7,172 nucleotides of DNA from Acidobacteriaceae bacterium (GCA_003165855.1 PMXH01000248.1:26178-33349); one strand, 5' to 3'. Positions 1-6,518 are shown, counted from the stretch's first letter. The notes: generated by a model not told the origin, from the letters alone. Program-made: numbers and translations.

Positions 1-743
1 AACTTGAGCAGTTCATTGAAGTCGATCTCGCGAGGAGCAGAGAGCTCAGCCCCGGTCCGCGAGTAGACCACCACCTTCTCGACCAGGTCCAGGTTTTCGA
101 GAGCTTCATCGACGATGCCCTTGAGGGCCACGGTCTTGCCCCGCCGGAAGCCGACGTCCCCCACAATCACCACCTTGGCTTGCGCGTCGGTGATGCGGTC
201 GCGCAAAGCGGTGTGGCCCAGGCCGGCATACACGACCGAATGAATCGCGCCAATACGCGCGCAAGCCAGCATAGCGACCGCGCCTTCGATCGTCAGGGGC
301 ATATAAATGACCACGCGATCGCCTTTCACCACGCCCAGCGACTTCAAACCGTTGGCGAAGCGGCAGACCAGGCGGTGCAGTTGTCCATAGGTAACGATGC
401 GCTCGCTGCCATCTTCACCCAGCCAAATGAAGGCGGCGCGATTGCGCCGGTCCGAGTTGGCATGCCGGTCCAGCGCATTAATGGTGATATTGGTCTTGGC
501 GCCGGTGAACCACTTGTGGTGGACTCCGTCCCACTCCAGCACGCGGTCCCACTTCTGCGACCACTCGAAGCGCGCTGCATAGTCCGCCCAGAAGCCTTCG
601 GGATCTTTCCGAGAGCGGGCACATTCTCCCAGCCAGTCTTTTTGAATGGCATTGCGGACCACAATCTCCGGCGCTGCATATTCCTGATCCATGGCCAGCA
701 GGTTGGAAATGTCTTCGGGCTTCGGGACGGTGAGAGTGTTCAT
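1..743 (-). CDS. acs: Acetyl-CoA synthetase (acetate--CoA ligase), N-terminal 247 residues, cut by window edge
   Basis: This enzyme would activate acetate to acetyl-CoA through acetyl-AMP in the cytoplasm. Reading leftward from an ATG at 743, the frame stays open to base 1 and gives 247 of the usual 640-660 residues. Residues about 25-90 match the ACAS_N region (FWADYAARFEW at 51-61, KWF at 77-79, LDRHA at 91-95). The start of the AMP-binding domain follows (VTYGQLHRLVCRFAN, GVVKGDRVVIYMP, AVAMLACARIGAIHSV at 155-170). The ATP/AMP-binding signature and C-terminal lid lie outside the window. The start is supported by GGAGGT at 748-753, four bases from the ATG. Residues 172-174 are YAG where many bacterial Acs have FGG or FAG, and 199-203 are FRRGK. 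The gene diverges from a porin gene and lies near an ActP-type permease, which supports acetate over a longer acid, though propionate or another short acid cannot be excluded. Confidence 0.93.
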   Translation of the reverse strand, partial: MNTLTVPKPEDISNLLAMDQEYAAPEIVVRNAIQKDWLGECARSRKDPEGFWADYAARFEWSQKWDRVLEWDGVHHKWFTGAKTNITINALDRHANSDRRNRAAFIWLGEDGSERIVTYGQLHRLVCRFANGLKSLGVVKGDRVVIYMPLTIEGAVAMLACARIGAIHSVVYAGLGHTALRDRITDAQAKVVIVGDVGFRRGKTVALKGIVDEALENLDLVEKVVVYSRTGAELSAPREIDFNELLK

Positions 744-780
744 GCGGACCTCCACGGAAGTGGGCAAAATGCTAACAGAC

Positions 781-796
781 TGGCGTGGATTTTGCT
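781..796 (+). promoter_or_regulatory. Candidate sigma-54 (-24/-12) promoter toward the porin gene
   Basis: TGGCGTGGATTTTGCT has GG and GC separated by exactly 10 bases, and a C precedes it. It matches the sigma-54 pattern YTGGCACG-N4-TTGCW except for GT in place of AC. Transcription would run rightward from about 807 and give a leader of roughly 155 bases before the porin ATG at 962. It overlaps the candidate acs -10 element on the other strand, so the two readings compete. No enhancer-binding site or RpoN activator gene is visible in the window. Confidence 0.35.
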
Positions 797-831
797 CTGG
801 GGACAGGTCGTCGGCAGTGACCTAGATCACA
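782..831 (-). promoter_or_regulatory. Candidate acs promoter with CRP-like activator site
   Basis: AGTGACCTAGATCACA at 816-831 matches the CRP consensus TGTGA-N6-TCACA at 9 of 10 defined bases and is an imperfect palindrome with CTAG at its centre. On the minus strand CAAAAT (794 down to 789) matches the -10 consensus at 4 of 6 positions and would place the start near 782. The palindrome centre (823.5) is then at -41.5, the standard class II activator position, and leaves a 39-base leader before the ATG at 743. E. coli acs is CRP-dependent, but with different site spacing. The regulator here could be any CRP/FNR-family protein. The start point is inferred from geometry. Confidence 0.45.
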
Positions 832-855
832 GCCGGGTGTGTTTTGACGACGGGA

Positions 856-868
856 AGGGGTCACCCCT
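856..868. promoter_or_regulatory. Perfect 13-base palindrome, possible operator
   Basis: AGGGGTCACCCCT is a perfect inverted repeat with 6-base arms around one central base. It lies just upstream of the TTGACA of the candidate porin promoter (880-885) and between the two divergent genes. Its size and position fit an operator for a dimeric regulator, but I do not recognise the motif. Confidence 0.35.
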
Positions 869-879
869 ACAGAAGTTGG

Positions 880-909
880 TTGACATCGGGCGCGAAAATG
901 ACATAGGGT
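880..909 (+). promoter_or_regulatory. Candidate sigma-70 promoter of the porin gene
   Basis: A perfect -35 box TTGACA (880-885) is followed after 18 bases by TAGGGT (904-909), which keeps the most conserved T, A and final T of the -10 box. The start would be near 916, giving a 46-base leader before the ATG at 962. The CRP-like palindrome centred at 823.5 would then be at about -92.5, a spacing used by class I CRP sites. The -10 is weak and the spacer is one base long, so this is tentative. Confidence 0.38.
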
Positions 910-961
910 TCCGCTCCATGTTCTGTGCCAACGTCTGAGCCGGAACGAGGAGATACCGTCT

Positions 962-3055
962 ATGTCGACGTCGAAGAGTTTATGGTCAGGCTTGTTAATG
1001 CTGGCCTTCGCAACTGCGCCCGCCTTAGCCGGAAGCAACGATGCGAAACCCGCAAATGAAAACGCAGCGAACGCCTCCGGCGCAGCAGCCACCTCGGCAG
1101 AGGCCACTCCGGCCCCAGCTAGCCCGAACTTGGCCCCGACCGCGGGCGATGCCAATGTCACGGCATTGCTCGGCGTGCTTGTGATGAAAGGAGTTCTGGC
1201 GCCGAATGAGGCTAACGCCATTCGAAACGCAGCTCCCGAAGCCGAATTTCAGCTTTTGGTACAAGCCCTCAGCCGCAAGGGTGTGTTGACCGCGGCGGAT
1301 CTCTCGGCTGCCACCACGCCCGCAGCACCACCAGCCGCCCCAGCGGCAACTCCGGTCGCGGTTCCGGTGACGGTCGCAACATCGAGCTCTAGCGCCGAAT
1401 CTGAGCCTTCTCCGCAAGCTGGCCATCCCACCCCCGCAATCCAGGGAACGCAGCCTCCGCCACCACCCTCGGTGGTCTCGGCGATTGCTCCCTTGCGAGT
1501 GATTGCCGCCGATCCGCCCAAGAAAGACGGCCTGAACGCCGCCTTTAAGATGGGCCCGGTTAAGATGACGCCGTACGGCTTCATCAAAGCCACGGCGGCC
1601 CATGATTCCAGCTCACCCGACGGCGATGATTTCCCGTTCATAGGTTTGTTTCTGAACTCAACCAATGCTTTGAGCACGGGGCCTACGCAAGATCCTGAAT
1701 TTCACATCAAAGCGCGTTCCACTCGTATTGGCGCAAACATCGAATGGCCGGACTCGAACCCGCATCTGACGCTCACGGGCCGAATTGAAGCCGACTTCGA
1801 AGGCTTGTTCAGCAGCGTGGATAACCGCGATATCACGTCGATTCGAAACCCTAGTCCGCAATTGCGCCTGGCGTACGTGCGGATGGATTACGCCCCCAAC
1901 GACAACACGGACGTCTTCTTTGAAGGCGGCCAGGATTGGTCGATCTTCGGTTCGACCGCTCTGCCCAACATTCTGGAAACCACATTCCTGGGCGCTTTCT
2001 ATGGCGACATTTATACCCGTTCCCCTCAGTTTACGGGGGGTCTTGTCCAAAGGCTGAGCGGTTCGGTCAAGTTGCTTCCTACGGTCGCCATCATGATGCC
2101 AAGCAGCGGCGAAATCGACAAGCTTTGCAACAATGGCGCCTCTGGAGGCAACGCTACCTGCCTGGCTGGCTTTGAAGATCAGCTCGGACAGGGCGAGCGC
2201 CAGGGCGCCGACGCCGATCGTCCCGAGTACGAAGCCCGAGTGGCCTTGCAGTGGCAGCTCGACAAAGCGCCAGGCGTGGCTCCGGCTCAGGTCTTCTGGA
2301 GCGGATTCCACTCCAGGCGCACGTCGATCGTTCCCAACGCCAGCTACATTTGCGACGGAGGCGAGAACCCTCTGGCCTGTTCCGAAGAGGCCGCCTTCCC
2401 GAATGGCTTTCAAACTTCCAGCAAGCAATATGGCAACCAAATTGGCATCCAATTGCCCACTCGCTGGTTCACCTTGGTGGCGAGCGGCTATCGCGGCGGC
2501 GACTTACGCTTCTTTCTCGGCGGTCAAGTCAGTTCCTTCGTTAACAACGCCGCAGGGCTGACCGGCGTGACCGGCGGGTATCTCCCCCTCGACGGCGTGG
2601 TCAACGCTTCCGGCGCACCCTCTTTGGGTTGCAAGGCCGCGCTGGTTGGTGGGGCTTGCCCCTCCGGCGACGCCGTGATTGTTCCGCAAACTCCAGTTCG
2701 CGGGTTTGGCGGATTCGTCAATCTCGGCTTGCCGCTCTCCCGGTGGTTTAATGCCAATCCAAAAGGCCACAACGCCGGCTGGCAGCTCTTTCTGCACGCG
2801 GGCAAGGACCAGGCGGTGCATAGCGACCTGATTAACCCCAATTACAGCGGGTCATTGCCGCTTTTGATGGGCAAGATGTTTGCCGCAACCCTGTACTACA
2901 AACTCAACCCGTATTGCACATTCGGCTTCGAGCAGTCGGTGTACGGCACCCGACTCATTCCTAATGTACCTGGCGTTGCCTATGACATAGCCGGATCATC
3001 TGACAACCTGTGGCAGGATCATCGCACGGAGTTTGGGCCGATCTTCACGTTCTAA
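962..3055 (+). CDS. Outer-membrane porin, DcaP-like, with two-repeat N-terminal extension
   Basis: This is probably a trimeric outer-membrane channel for small carboxylates. A signal peptide (hydrophobic residues 8-20, cleavage after ALA at 21-23) precedes an Ala/Pro-rich stretch. A helical module at about 66-116 holds two related units, LLGVLVMKGVLAPNEA (69-84) and LVQALSRKGVLTAADL (99-114). A second Pro/Ala/Ser linker runs to about 190. From about 195 the sequence alternates as a beta barrel (YGFIKATAAHD, RSTRIGANIEW, LTGRIEADFEG, LAYVRMDY, FFEGGQDWSIFG), an order that resembles DcaP-type porins. It ends in GPIFTF with the C-terminal Phe used for barrel assembly. Three short-spaced cysteine pairs (389/400, 464/473, 557/566) suggest disulfide-closed loops. 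The start is supported by GAGGAGA at 947-953, eight bases from the ATG. The gene diverges from acs and lies upstream of actP, which suggests acetate or another short acid as substrate; that part is inference. Family assignment is moderate; barrel nature is strong. Confidence 0.8.
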   Translation: MSTSKSLWSGLLMLAFATAPALAGSNDAKPANENAANASGAAATSAEATPAPASPNLAPTAGDANVTALLGVLVMKGVLAPNEANAIRNAAPEAEFQLLVQALSRKGVLTAADLSAATTPAAPPAAPAATPVAVPVTVATSSSSAESEPSPQAGHPTPAIQGTQPPPPPSVVSAIAPLRVIAADPPKKDGLNAAFKMGPVKMTPYGFIKATAAHDSSSPDGDDFPFIGLFLNSTNALSTGPTQDPEFHIKARSTRIGANIEWPDSNPHLTLTGRIEADFEGLFSSVDNRDITSIRNPSPQLRLAYVRMDYAPNDNTDVFFEGGQDWSIFGSTALPNILETTFLGAFYGDIYTRSPQFTGGLVQRLSGSVKLLPTVAIMMPSSGEIDKLCNNGASGGNATCLAGFEDQLGQGERQGADADRPEYEARVALQWQLDKAPGVAPAQVFWSGFHSRRTSIVPNASYICDGGENPLACSEEAAFPNGFQTSSKQYGNQIGIQLPTRWFTLVASGYRGGDLRFFLGGQVSSFVNNAAGLTGVTGGYLPLDGVVNASGAPSLGCKAALVGGACPSGDAVIVPQTPVRGFGGFVNLGLPLSRWFNANPKGHNAGWQLFLHAGKDQAVHSDLINPNYSGSLPLLMGKMFAATLYYKLNPYCTFGFEQSVYGTRLIPNVPGVAYDIAGSSDNLWQDHRTEFGPIFTF

Positions 3056-3113
3056 ATCGACCCGGATGATCGAACGGCTTGTTCGTAGCTGACGCGGTTG
3101 AGACAACGAAAAC

Positions 3114-3159
3114 AGGGCAGGCTCTACGCGGGCGATACGCTCAAGGTAGAGCCTGTCCT
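3114..3159 (+). terminator. Strong hairpin after the porin gene, possible terminator or processing stem
   Basis: AGGGCAGGCTCTAC (3114-3127) pairs with GTAGAGCCTGTCCT (3146-3159). This gives a 14-base-pair stem with one G-T(U) wobble around an 18-base loop, and the loop can close further through GCG (3128-3130) and CGC (3138-3140). It begins 58 bases after the porin stop codon. No T-run follows (the next bases are CTCTCC), so it is not a classical intrinsic terminator. It could protect the 3' end, attenuate read-through into the next gene, or be a palindromic repeat. Confidence 0.5.
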
Positions 3160-3297
3160 CTCCAGACCTGGCCAACGAAGAAACCGGTTGTGCGGCTTTG
3201 GCTGGGAGGTTCACAATGTACCGCATCTCCTGGGCAGCTCACGGGGTCTATGAGAATCGGGGCTGGTGCAATCGGCAAAGTGCGGGAGGAGTTGTTC

Positions 3298-4068
3298 ATG
3301 AATCAGCGCAGGCGGGCGACCTTGCAGGCGGGCCTTTTGTTCGTTGCCCTGTGCGCAAATGCCGCCGTCAAGGACGACATCCGCATTAAGGTGCTCGATT
3401 CGGAAACCCGATCTGCGATCCTTGATGACAGCGGCGTTCCGAAGAATTGCGACCAGGTCAATTTCGACGCCTATTGCCACAACAGCAGGTCTACACAATC
3501 AACGAATACGATGCTGGTGCAGGAAGGCAATGAGCCGCCGTTCCGTATCAGCTGCATTATCGACTCGAAGTGGTCGCGGTGCATTCCGTTGCCCAAGGGA
3601 GAAAGTTTCGACGCCAAGAGGGAGAAGCGCGGCCTTGAAGTGTACTACGTGGACGACAAGGGCAAGGCGCGAAAGCAGTTGTACGCGCTGGTAGATGTAG
3701 ATACGGACGGAAAAGCTGGTCCCCCGGCGGCTGCAGCCACGGCTGCGCCTAAGCCAGCCCCGCCCGCTGCTGCCCCCTCCCAGAGTGCACCGGCTCCAAC
3801 TCCAGTCCCGGCAGTTGGATCCGCGCAGAAAGCAACTCCGGAGCAGCTAGAGAAGATAAAGTGCAATTTCACCTCGACTCCGATCGGCGCGGAAATCACC
3901 CTTGACGGCAAGTATGTGGGCAGCACGCCATCCGAAATCCCCCTTAGCACTGGAACCCATGTTGTCGTCTTGTCGATGCCAGGGTTTGCCGAGTGGAAGC
4001 GGGAGCTTACGGTAGCGCCGGGTTCAGTAGTGAATGTGACGGCTAACTTGCAAAAGTCGCAGCCGTGA
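3298..4068 (+). CDS. Secreted PEGA-domain protein with cysteine-containing N-terminal domain, function unknown
   Basis: The 256-residue product has a signal peptide (RRR at 4-6, hydrophobic 8-20, ANA cleavage site at 20-22), so it should act in the periplasm or at the cell surface. Residues 23-137 form a domain I do not recognise with four cysteines (51, 60, 86, 95) that could make two disulfides, ending in a charged beta-like part (GLEVYYVDDKGKARKQLYAL). A Pro/Ala linker spans about 140-178. Residues 188-252 are a PEGA domain: STPIGAEITLDGKYVGSTP is the typical core, followed by LSTGTHVVVLSMPGF. PEGA domains are small beta folds of envelope proteins with no catalytic role. The ATG at 3298 is chosen because GGGAGGAG (3284-3291) lies six bases upstream and the signal peptide begins there; the frame is open further upstream, to 3079. 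Position in the acetate locus is the only functional hint. There is no lipobox, since Leu precedes Cys19. Confidence 0.85.
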   Translation: MNQRRRATLQAGLLFVALCANAAVKDDIRIKVLDSETRSAILDDSGVPKNCDQVNFDAYCHNSRSTQSTNTMLVQEGNEPPFRISCIIDSKWSRCIPLPKGESFDAKREKRGLEVYYVDDKGKARKQLYALVDVDTDGKAGPPAAAATAAPKPAPPAAAPSQSAPAPTPVPAVGSAQKATPEQLEKIKCNFTSTPIGAEITLDGKYVGSTPSEIPLSTGTHVVVLSMPGFAEWKRELTVAPGSVVNVTANLQKSQP

Positions 4069-4113
4069 GAATGTCGTGGTCTTTCGTCTTTAATCGGTAA
4101 CAGGGCTGTACAT

Positions 4114-4144
4114 CTGGTGGTAGGCGTAGAATGCTTGCCGCCAG
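4114..4144 (+). other. Leader hairpin upstream of the DUF485-actP pair
   Basis: Bases 4114-4125 (CTGGTGGTAGGC) pair with 4133-4144 (GCTTGCCGCCAG) around the 7-base loop GTAGAAT. The stem has 12 pairs, three of them G-T(U) wobbles that pair only in the plus-strand RNA. It lies 45 bases after the PEGA gene stop and about 60 bases before the DUF485 start. With no T-run it is not an obvious terminator. A leader structure affecting expression of the transporter pair, or an RNA-processing site between the two parts of the operon, are alternatives. Confidence 0.42.
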
Positions 4145-4203
4145 GAATTCTGAGATGAATTCGTTGCCAAGTTGCAGGCGATGATTGAACGAGGAGGAGT
4201 CTT

Positions 4204-4584
4204 ATGGCAGAAGATTCGAGGCGTGCCGGCACGCCCCCGGAAGAGCGCTACCAAGCGTCCCAGTCAACCTGGGACAAGATAGCAGAGAGCCAGAATTTTA
4301 AAGATCTGATGGCCACGAAGCGGAGCTTCATTGTGCCGGCCTTCATCTTTTTCGTTGTCTACTACTTCGCCTTGCCAGTGCTGGTGGGCTACGCGCCACA
4401 GTTCATGGCGACCAGGGTTGGCTGGGTAAACCTCGCTTACCTTTTTGCGTTATCTCAGTTCTTCGTTGCCTGGCTCATTGCCGGCCTCTACGTGAGAGCC
4501 GCCAACAACTTTGACCGGCTGGCGAAAGACATTGTGGAGAAGGCCGTGGTGGCGAAGGCCGATAGCAGCCAAGGAGGCAAGTAG
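4204..4584 (+). CDS. DUF485 (YjcH-like) inner-membrane protein, partner of the ActP symporter
   Basis: This 126-residue protein has a polar N-terminus (1-38), two membrane segments (about 42-64 and 75-98) and a charged C-terminal tail. The layout and the motif NFKDLMATKRSFIVPAFIFF (31-50) are typical of DUF485, the family of E. coli YjcH, encoded between acs and actP there. The family's biochemical role is not established; an accessory function for the SSS permease is assumed from conserved linkage. Its stop is three bases before the actP start, so the two are co-translated or nearly so. A strong ribosome site, GAGGAGGAG (4191-4199), precedes the ATG. A possible weak promoter, GTGAGA (4065-4070) with TTTAAT (4089-4094) at 18-base spacing, lies upstream, but read-through from the PEGA gene is equally likely. 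Confidence 0.9.
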   Translation: MAEDSRRAGTPPEERYQASQSTWDKIAESQNFKDLMATKRSFIVPAFIFFVVYYFALPVLVGYAPQFMATRVGWVNLAYLFALSQFFVAWLIAGLYVRAANNFDRLAKDIVEKAVVAKADSSQGGK

Positions 4585-4587
4585 GTT

Positions 4588-6195
4588 ATGGCCAATATCT
4601 CACTTTTCATGTTCCTGTTGTTCATCGCTATCACTCTAGGCATCACCTACTGGGCCTCGAAGCGCTCGGCCGGCTCCAGCGCCTACTTTGCCGCCAGCCG
4701 CCAGATCAAAGGCTGGCAGAACGGAATCGCCGTGGCCGGCGACTACATGAGTGCCGCATCGTTTCTGGGAATCGCCGGCATCATCGCTTTTCAGGGATAT
4801 GACGGCTTCCTGTTTTCGGTGGGCTGGCTGGTGGCGTACCTGACGGTCTTATTGGTGATCGCCGAACCGCTGCGCAACGCCGGCAAGTACACCATGGCCG
4901 ACGTGCTCGCCTATCGCCTTAAGCCCAGACCGGTGCGGGCCATGGCCGCGCTCAGCACTTTGACCGTTAGCACCTTTTACATGATCGCTCAGATGGTCGG
5001 AGCGGGCGCGCTGGTGAAGCTCTTGCTCGGAGGCTATGTCAACTATAACCAGGCCGTAACCGGCGTGGGCATTCTGATGATCGTCTACGTAGTCTTCGGC
5101 GGCATGCTGGCGACCACGTGGGTCCAGATCGTCAAGGCAGTTCTGCTCATGGCTGGGACCATACTTCTCAGTATCCTGGTCATGGCTCACTTCGGTTTCA
5201 GTTTCGGCCAGTTCTTTGCAGCCATCGGGCACGTGACTTACCATGATGCCAAGGGAGCGACGGTGGTCAAAGATTTCCTGCAGCCGGGCCTGCGTTATAA
5301 ACCGCCTTACGGACCCCTGGACCTGATTTCGCTAGGTCTCGCTCTGATCTTTGGTACAGCTGGCCTGCCTCACATCCTGGTGCGGTTCTATACCGTTCCG
5401 GACGCCAAGACGGCTCGTAACAGCGTAGTTTGGGCCATGGTGCTGATCGGCAGCTTCTATATTATGACCACGTTCCTCGGCTTCGGCGCCGCGACCATCG
5501 TGGGCCCCGACTTCATCAAGACTCACGGCGGCACCAACATGAGCGCGCCGTTGCTCGCTCAAGCACTGGCCGGAAACATCTTCTTCGCCTTCATTTCCGC
5601 CATTGCGTTTGCCACCATTCTGGCAGTCGTCGCGGGTCTCACCATCAGCGCGACTACCTCTTTTTCGCACGACTTCTGGACCAACGTCATCCACAACGGA
5701 GTCGAGCGCAAGCCCGGCGAGGAAGTGCTGGTAGCACGCATCTCGGCCTTTGGCGTGGGCGCGGTGGCCATCACTATCGCAATCGTGCTGGGACCGACTG
5801 CCAACGTCGCCTTCCTGGTGGCTCTGGCGTTCGCTGTGGCCGCGTCCGCGAACCTGCCTGTGATTGTGCTGTCTATTTTCTGGCGCAGATTCAACACGGC
5901 GGGAGCGGTTTCGGGACTTGGCGTTGGTTTGCTGGCTTCGATCGGACTCATCCTGATCAGTCCTAGTCTGATGGCGATCGATCCGCCCACGGTGGTCGGG
6001 ACCGCCCGCCACTTGATTCAGGCCAAAGCCTGGTTCCCGCTGGAAAATCCTGGGATTTTGAGCATTCCGCTGGGATTCATCGGAGCGATTGTCGGCACGC
6101 TGTTGAGCAACGAGCCGACTTCGCAGCAGAAGTTCAATGAGCTACTGGTCCGCTCGAACACCGGACTGGGCTCGGAAAAGGCTGGCGCCCACTAA
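4588..6195 (+). CDS. actP: Cation/acetate symporter, sodium:solute symporter (SSS) family
   Basis: This 535-residue inner-membrane permease would import acetate, and perhaps similar small acids, with a cation, probably Na+. About 13 hydrophobic segments are visible, the first at residues 3-22. SSS/ActP hallmarks include [17 protein letters not shown] (48-64), [18 protein letters not shown] (170-187), [15 protein letters not shown] (256-270) and [16 protein letters not shown] (349-364), whose Ser/Thr residues fall in the region that forms the Na2 site in this fold. Unlike E. coli ActP, it shows no separate cleavable signal peptide before the first segment; total length is close to the usual 540-550. 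The ribosome site AAGGAGG (4571-4577) is inside the end of the DUF485 gene, 10 bases upstream. Linkage to acs and DUF485 makes acetate the best substrate guess. Glycolate, pyruvate or propionate transport by the same subfamily cannot be ruled out from sequence. Confidence 0.93.
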   Translation: MANISLFMFLLFIAITLGITYWASKRSAGSSAYFAASRQIKGWQNGIAVAGDYMSAASFLGIAGIIAFQGYDGFLFSVGWLVAYLTVLLVIAEPLRNAGKYTMADVLAYRLKPRPVRAMAALSTLTVSTFYMIAQMVGAGALVKLLLGGYVNYNQAVTGVGILMIVYVVFGGMLATTWVQIVKAVLLMAGTILLSILVMAHFGFSFGQFFAAIGHVTYHDAKGATVVKDFLQPGLRYKPPYGPLDLISLGLALIFGTAGLPHILVRFYTVPDAKTARNSVVWAMVLIGSFYIMTTFLGFGAATIVGPDFIKTHGGTNMSAPLLAQALAGNIFFAFISAIAFATILAVVAGLTISATTSFSHDFWTNVIHNGVERKPGEEVLVARISAFGVGAVAITIAIVLGPTANVAFLVALAFAVAASANLPVIVLSIFWRRFNTAGAVSGLGVGLLASIGLILISPSLMAIDPPTVVGTARHLIQAKAWFPLENPGILSIPLGFIGAIVGTLLSNEPTSQQKFNELLVRSNTGLGSEKAGAH

Positions 6196-6215
6196 GGCTC
6201 CGGTTTCGACTGTCC

Positions 6216-6258
6216 TCAGAGTAGCCGAGGAAGAGACCACTTTCTTCGGCTACTCTGG
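6216..6258. terminator. Hairpin between convergent genes, probable bidirectional terminator
   Basis: CAGAGTAGCCGA (6217-6228) and TCGGCTACTCTG (6246-6257) form a perfect 12-base-pair stem. A T-G wobble extends it outward at 6216/6258, and G-T, G-C, A-T, A-T pairs extend it inward, leaving a small loop. It sits between the actP stop (6195) and the end of the minus-strand gene (6267), where a shared terminator is expected. Neither side has a good T-run, so termination strength is uncertain. Confidence 0.6.
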
Positions 6259-6266
6259 AACCTCGC

Positions 6267-6518
6267 CTAAGCGGCACTCCTTTTCTTGCCATCTAGCACG
6301 GAAGGCGTCGCCACGCTATCGCAACGCTCGGCATGCTGTTTCGCGGCCTCGGCATCGTGATGAATTGCGAGCTGACTGTGTCCGTGAGCCAGATAGGCTT
6401 CGTGTACAGCTTTTTCGTCCTCCTCGGCCTCGACGTATTTCGCAGCCTCTTTGTAATGGTAGGCTGCCCGCTCGTGATGACGAGCGGCTTCCTGGTAATG
6501 CTCCCAGGTCTTGGACAT
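6267..6518 (-). CDS. Small histidine-rich helical heptad-repeat protein, function unknown
   Basis: The 83-residue product is predicted to be entirely helical and soluble, with no signal peptide or membrane segment. Residues 7-27 are built of seven-residue units with an aromatic or His pair followed by two Ala, for example HHERAAY (14-20) and HYKEAAK (21-27). A more diverged series continues through HGHSQLAIHHDAEAAKQHAE (45-64). Ten of the 83 residues are His (7, 14, 15, 21, 39, 45, 47, 53, 54, 62), and there is a single Cys at 66. The tail (70-83) is basic and probably disordered. The ATG is supported by AAGGAGA at 6524-6530. I recall similar short His/Ala-rich proteins in other environmental bacteria, without an assigned function. 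Neighbours suggest a stress role; metal binding is possible but only inferred. It is convergent with actP and may be co-transcribed with the small membrane protein 110 bases upstream. Confidence 0.75.
   Translation of the reverse strand: MSKTWEHYQEAARHHERAAYHYKEAAKYVEAEEDEKAVHEAYLAHGHSQLAIHHDAEAAKQHAERCDSVATPSVLDGKKRSAA

Noticed and set aside
914..931. TTGGCAC on the minus strand as a -24 element for acs
   Set aside because: The upstream half is good, but the -12 position reads GG instead of GC, so an RpoN promoter is not supported.
180..938. 252-codon open frame on the plus strand opposite acs
   Set aside because: It lies mostly antisense to a clear acetyl-CoA synthetase reading frame, has no ribosome site and no recognisable domain.
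772..1221. Minus-strand frame over the start of the porin gene
   Set aside because: Ala-rich translation is the antisense shadow of the Ala/Pro-rich porin N-terminus; it also runs through the promoter region.
3343..3354. Lipoprotein signal in the PEGA protein (Cys19)
   Set aside because: The residue before Cys is Leu instead of Gly, Ala or Ser, and a good ANA signal peptidase I site follows.
4145..4162. GAATTC-N6-GAATTC inverted and direct repeat before the DUF485 gene
   Set aside because: Two six-base palindromes so close are curious, but arms this short are weak evidence for an operator and nothing else supports it.
5332..6012. Long minus-strand frame inside actP
   Set aside because: His/Asp/Arg/Gln-rich translation is typical of the antisense of a membrane-protein gene; the plus-strand protein is an unambiguous SSS symporter.
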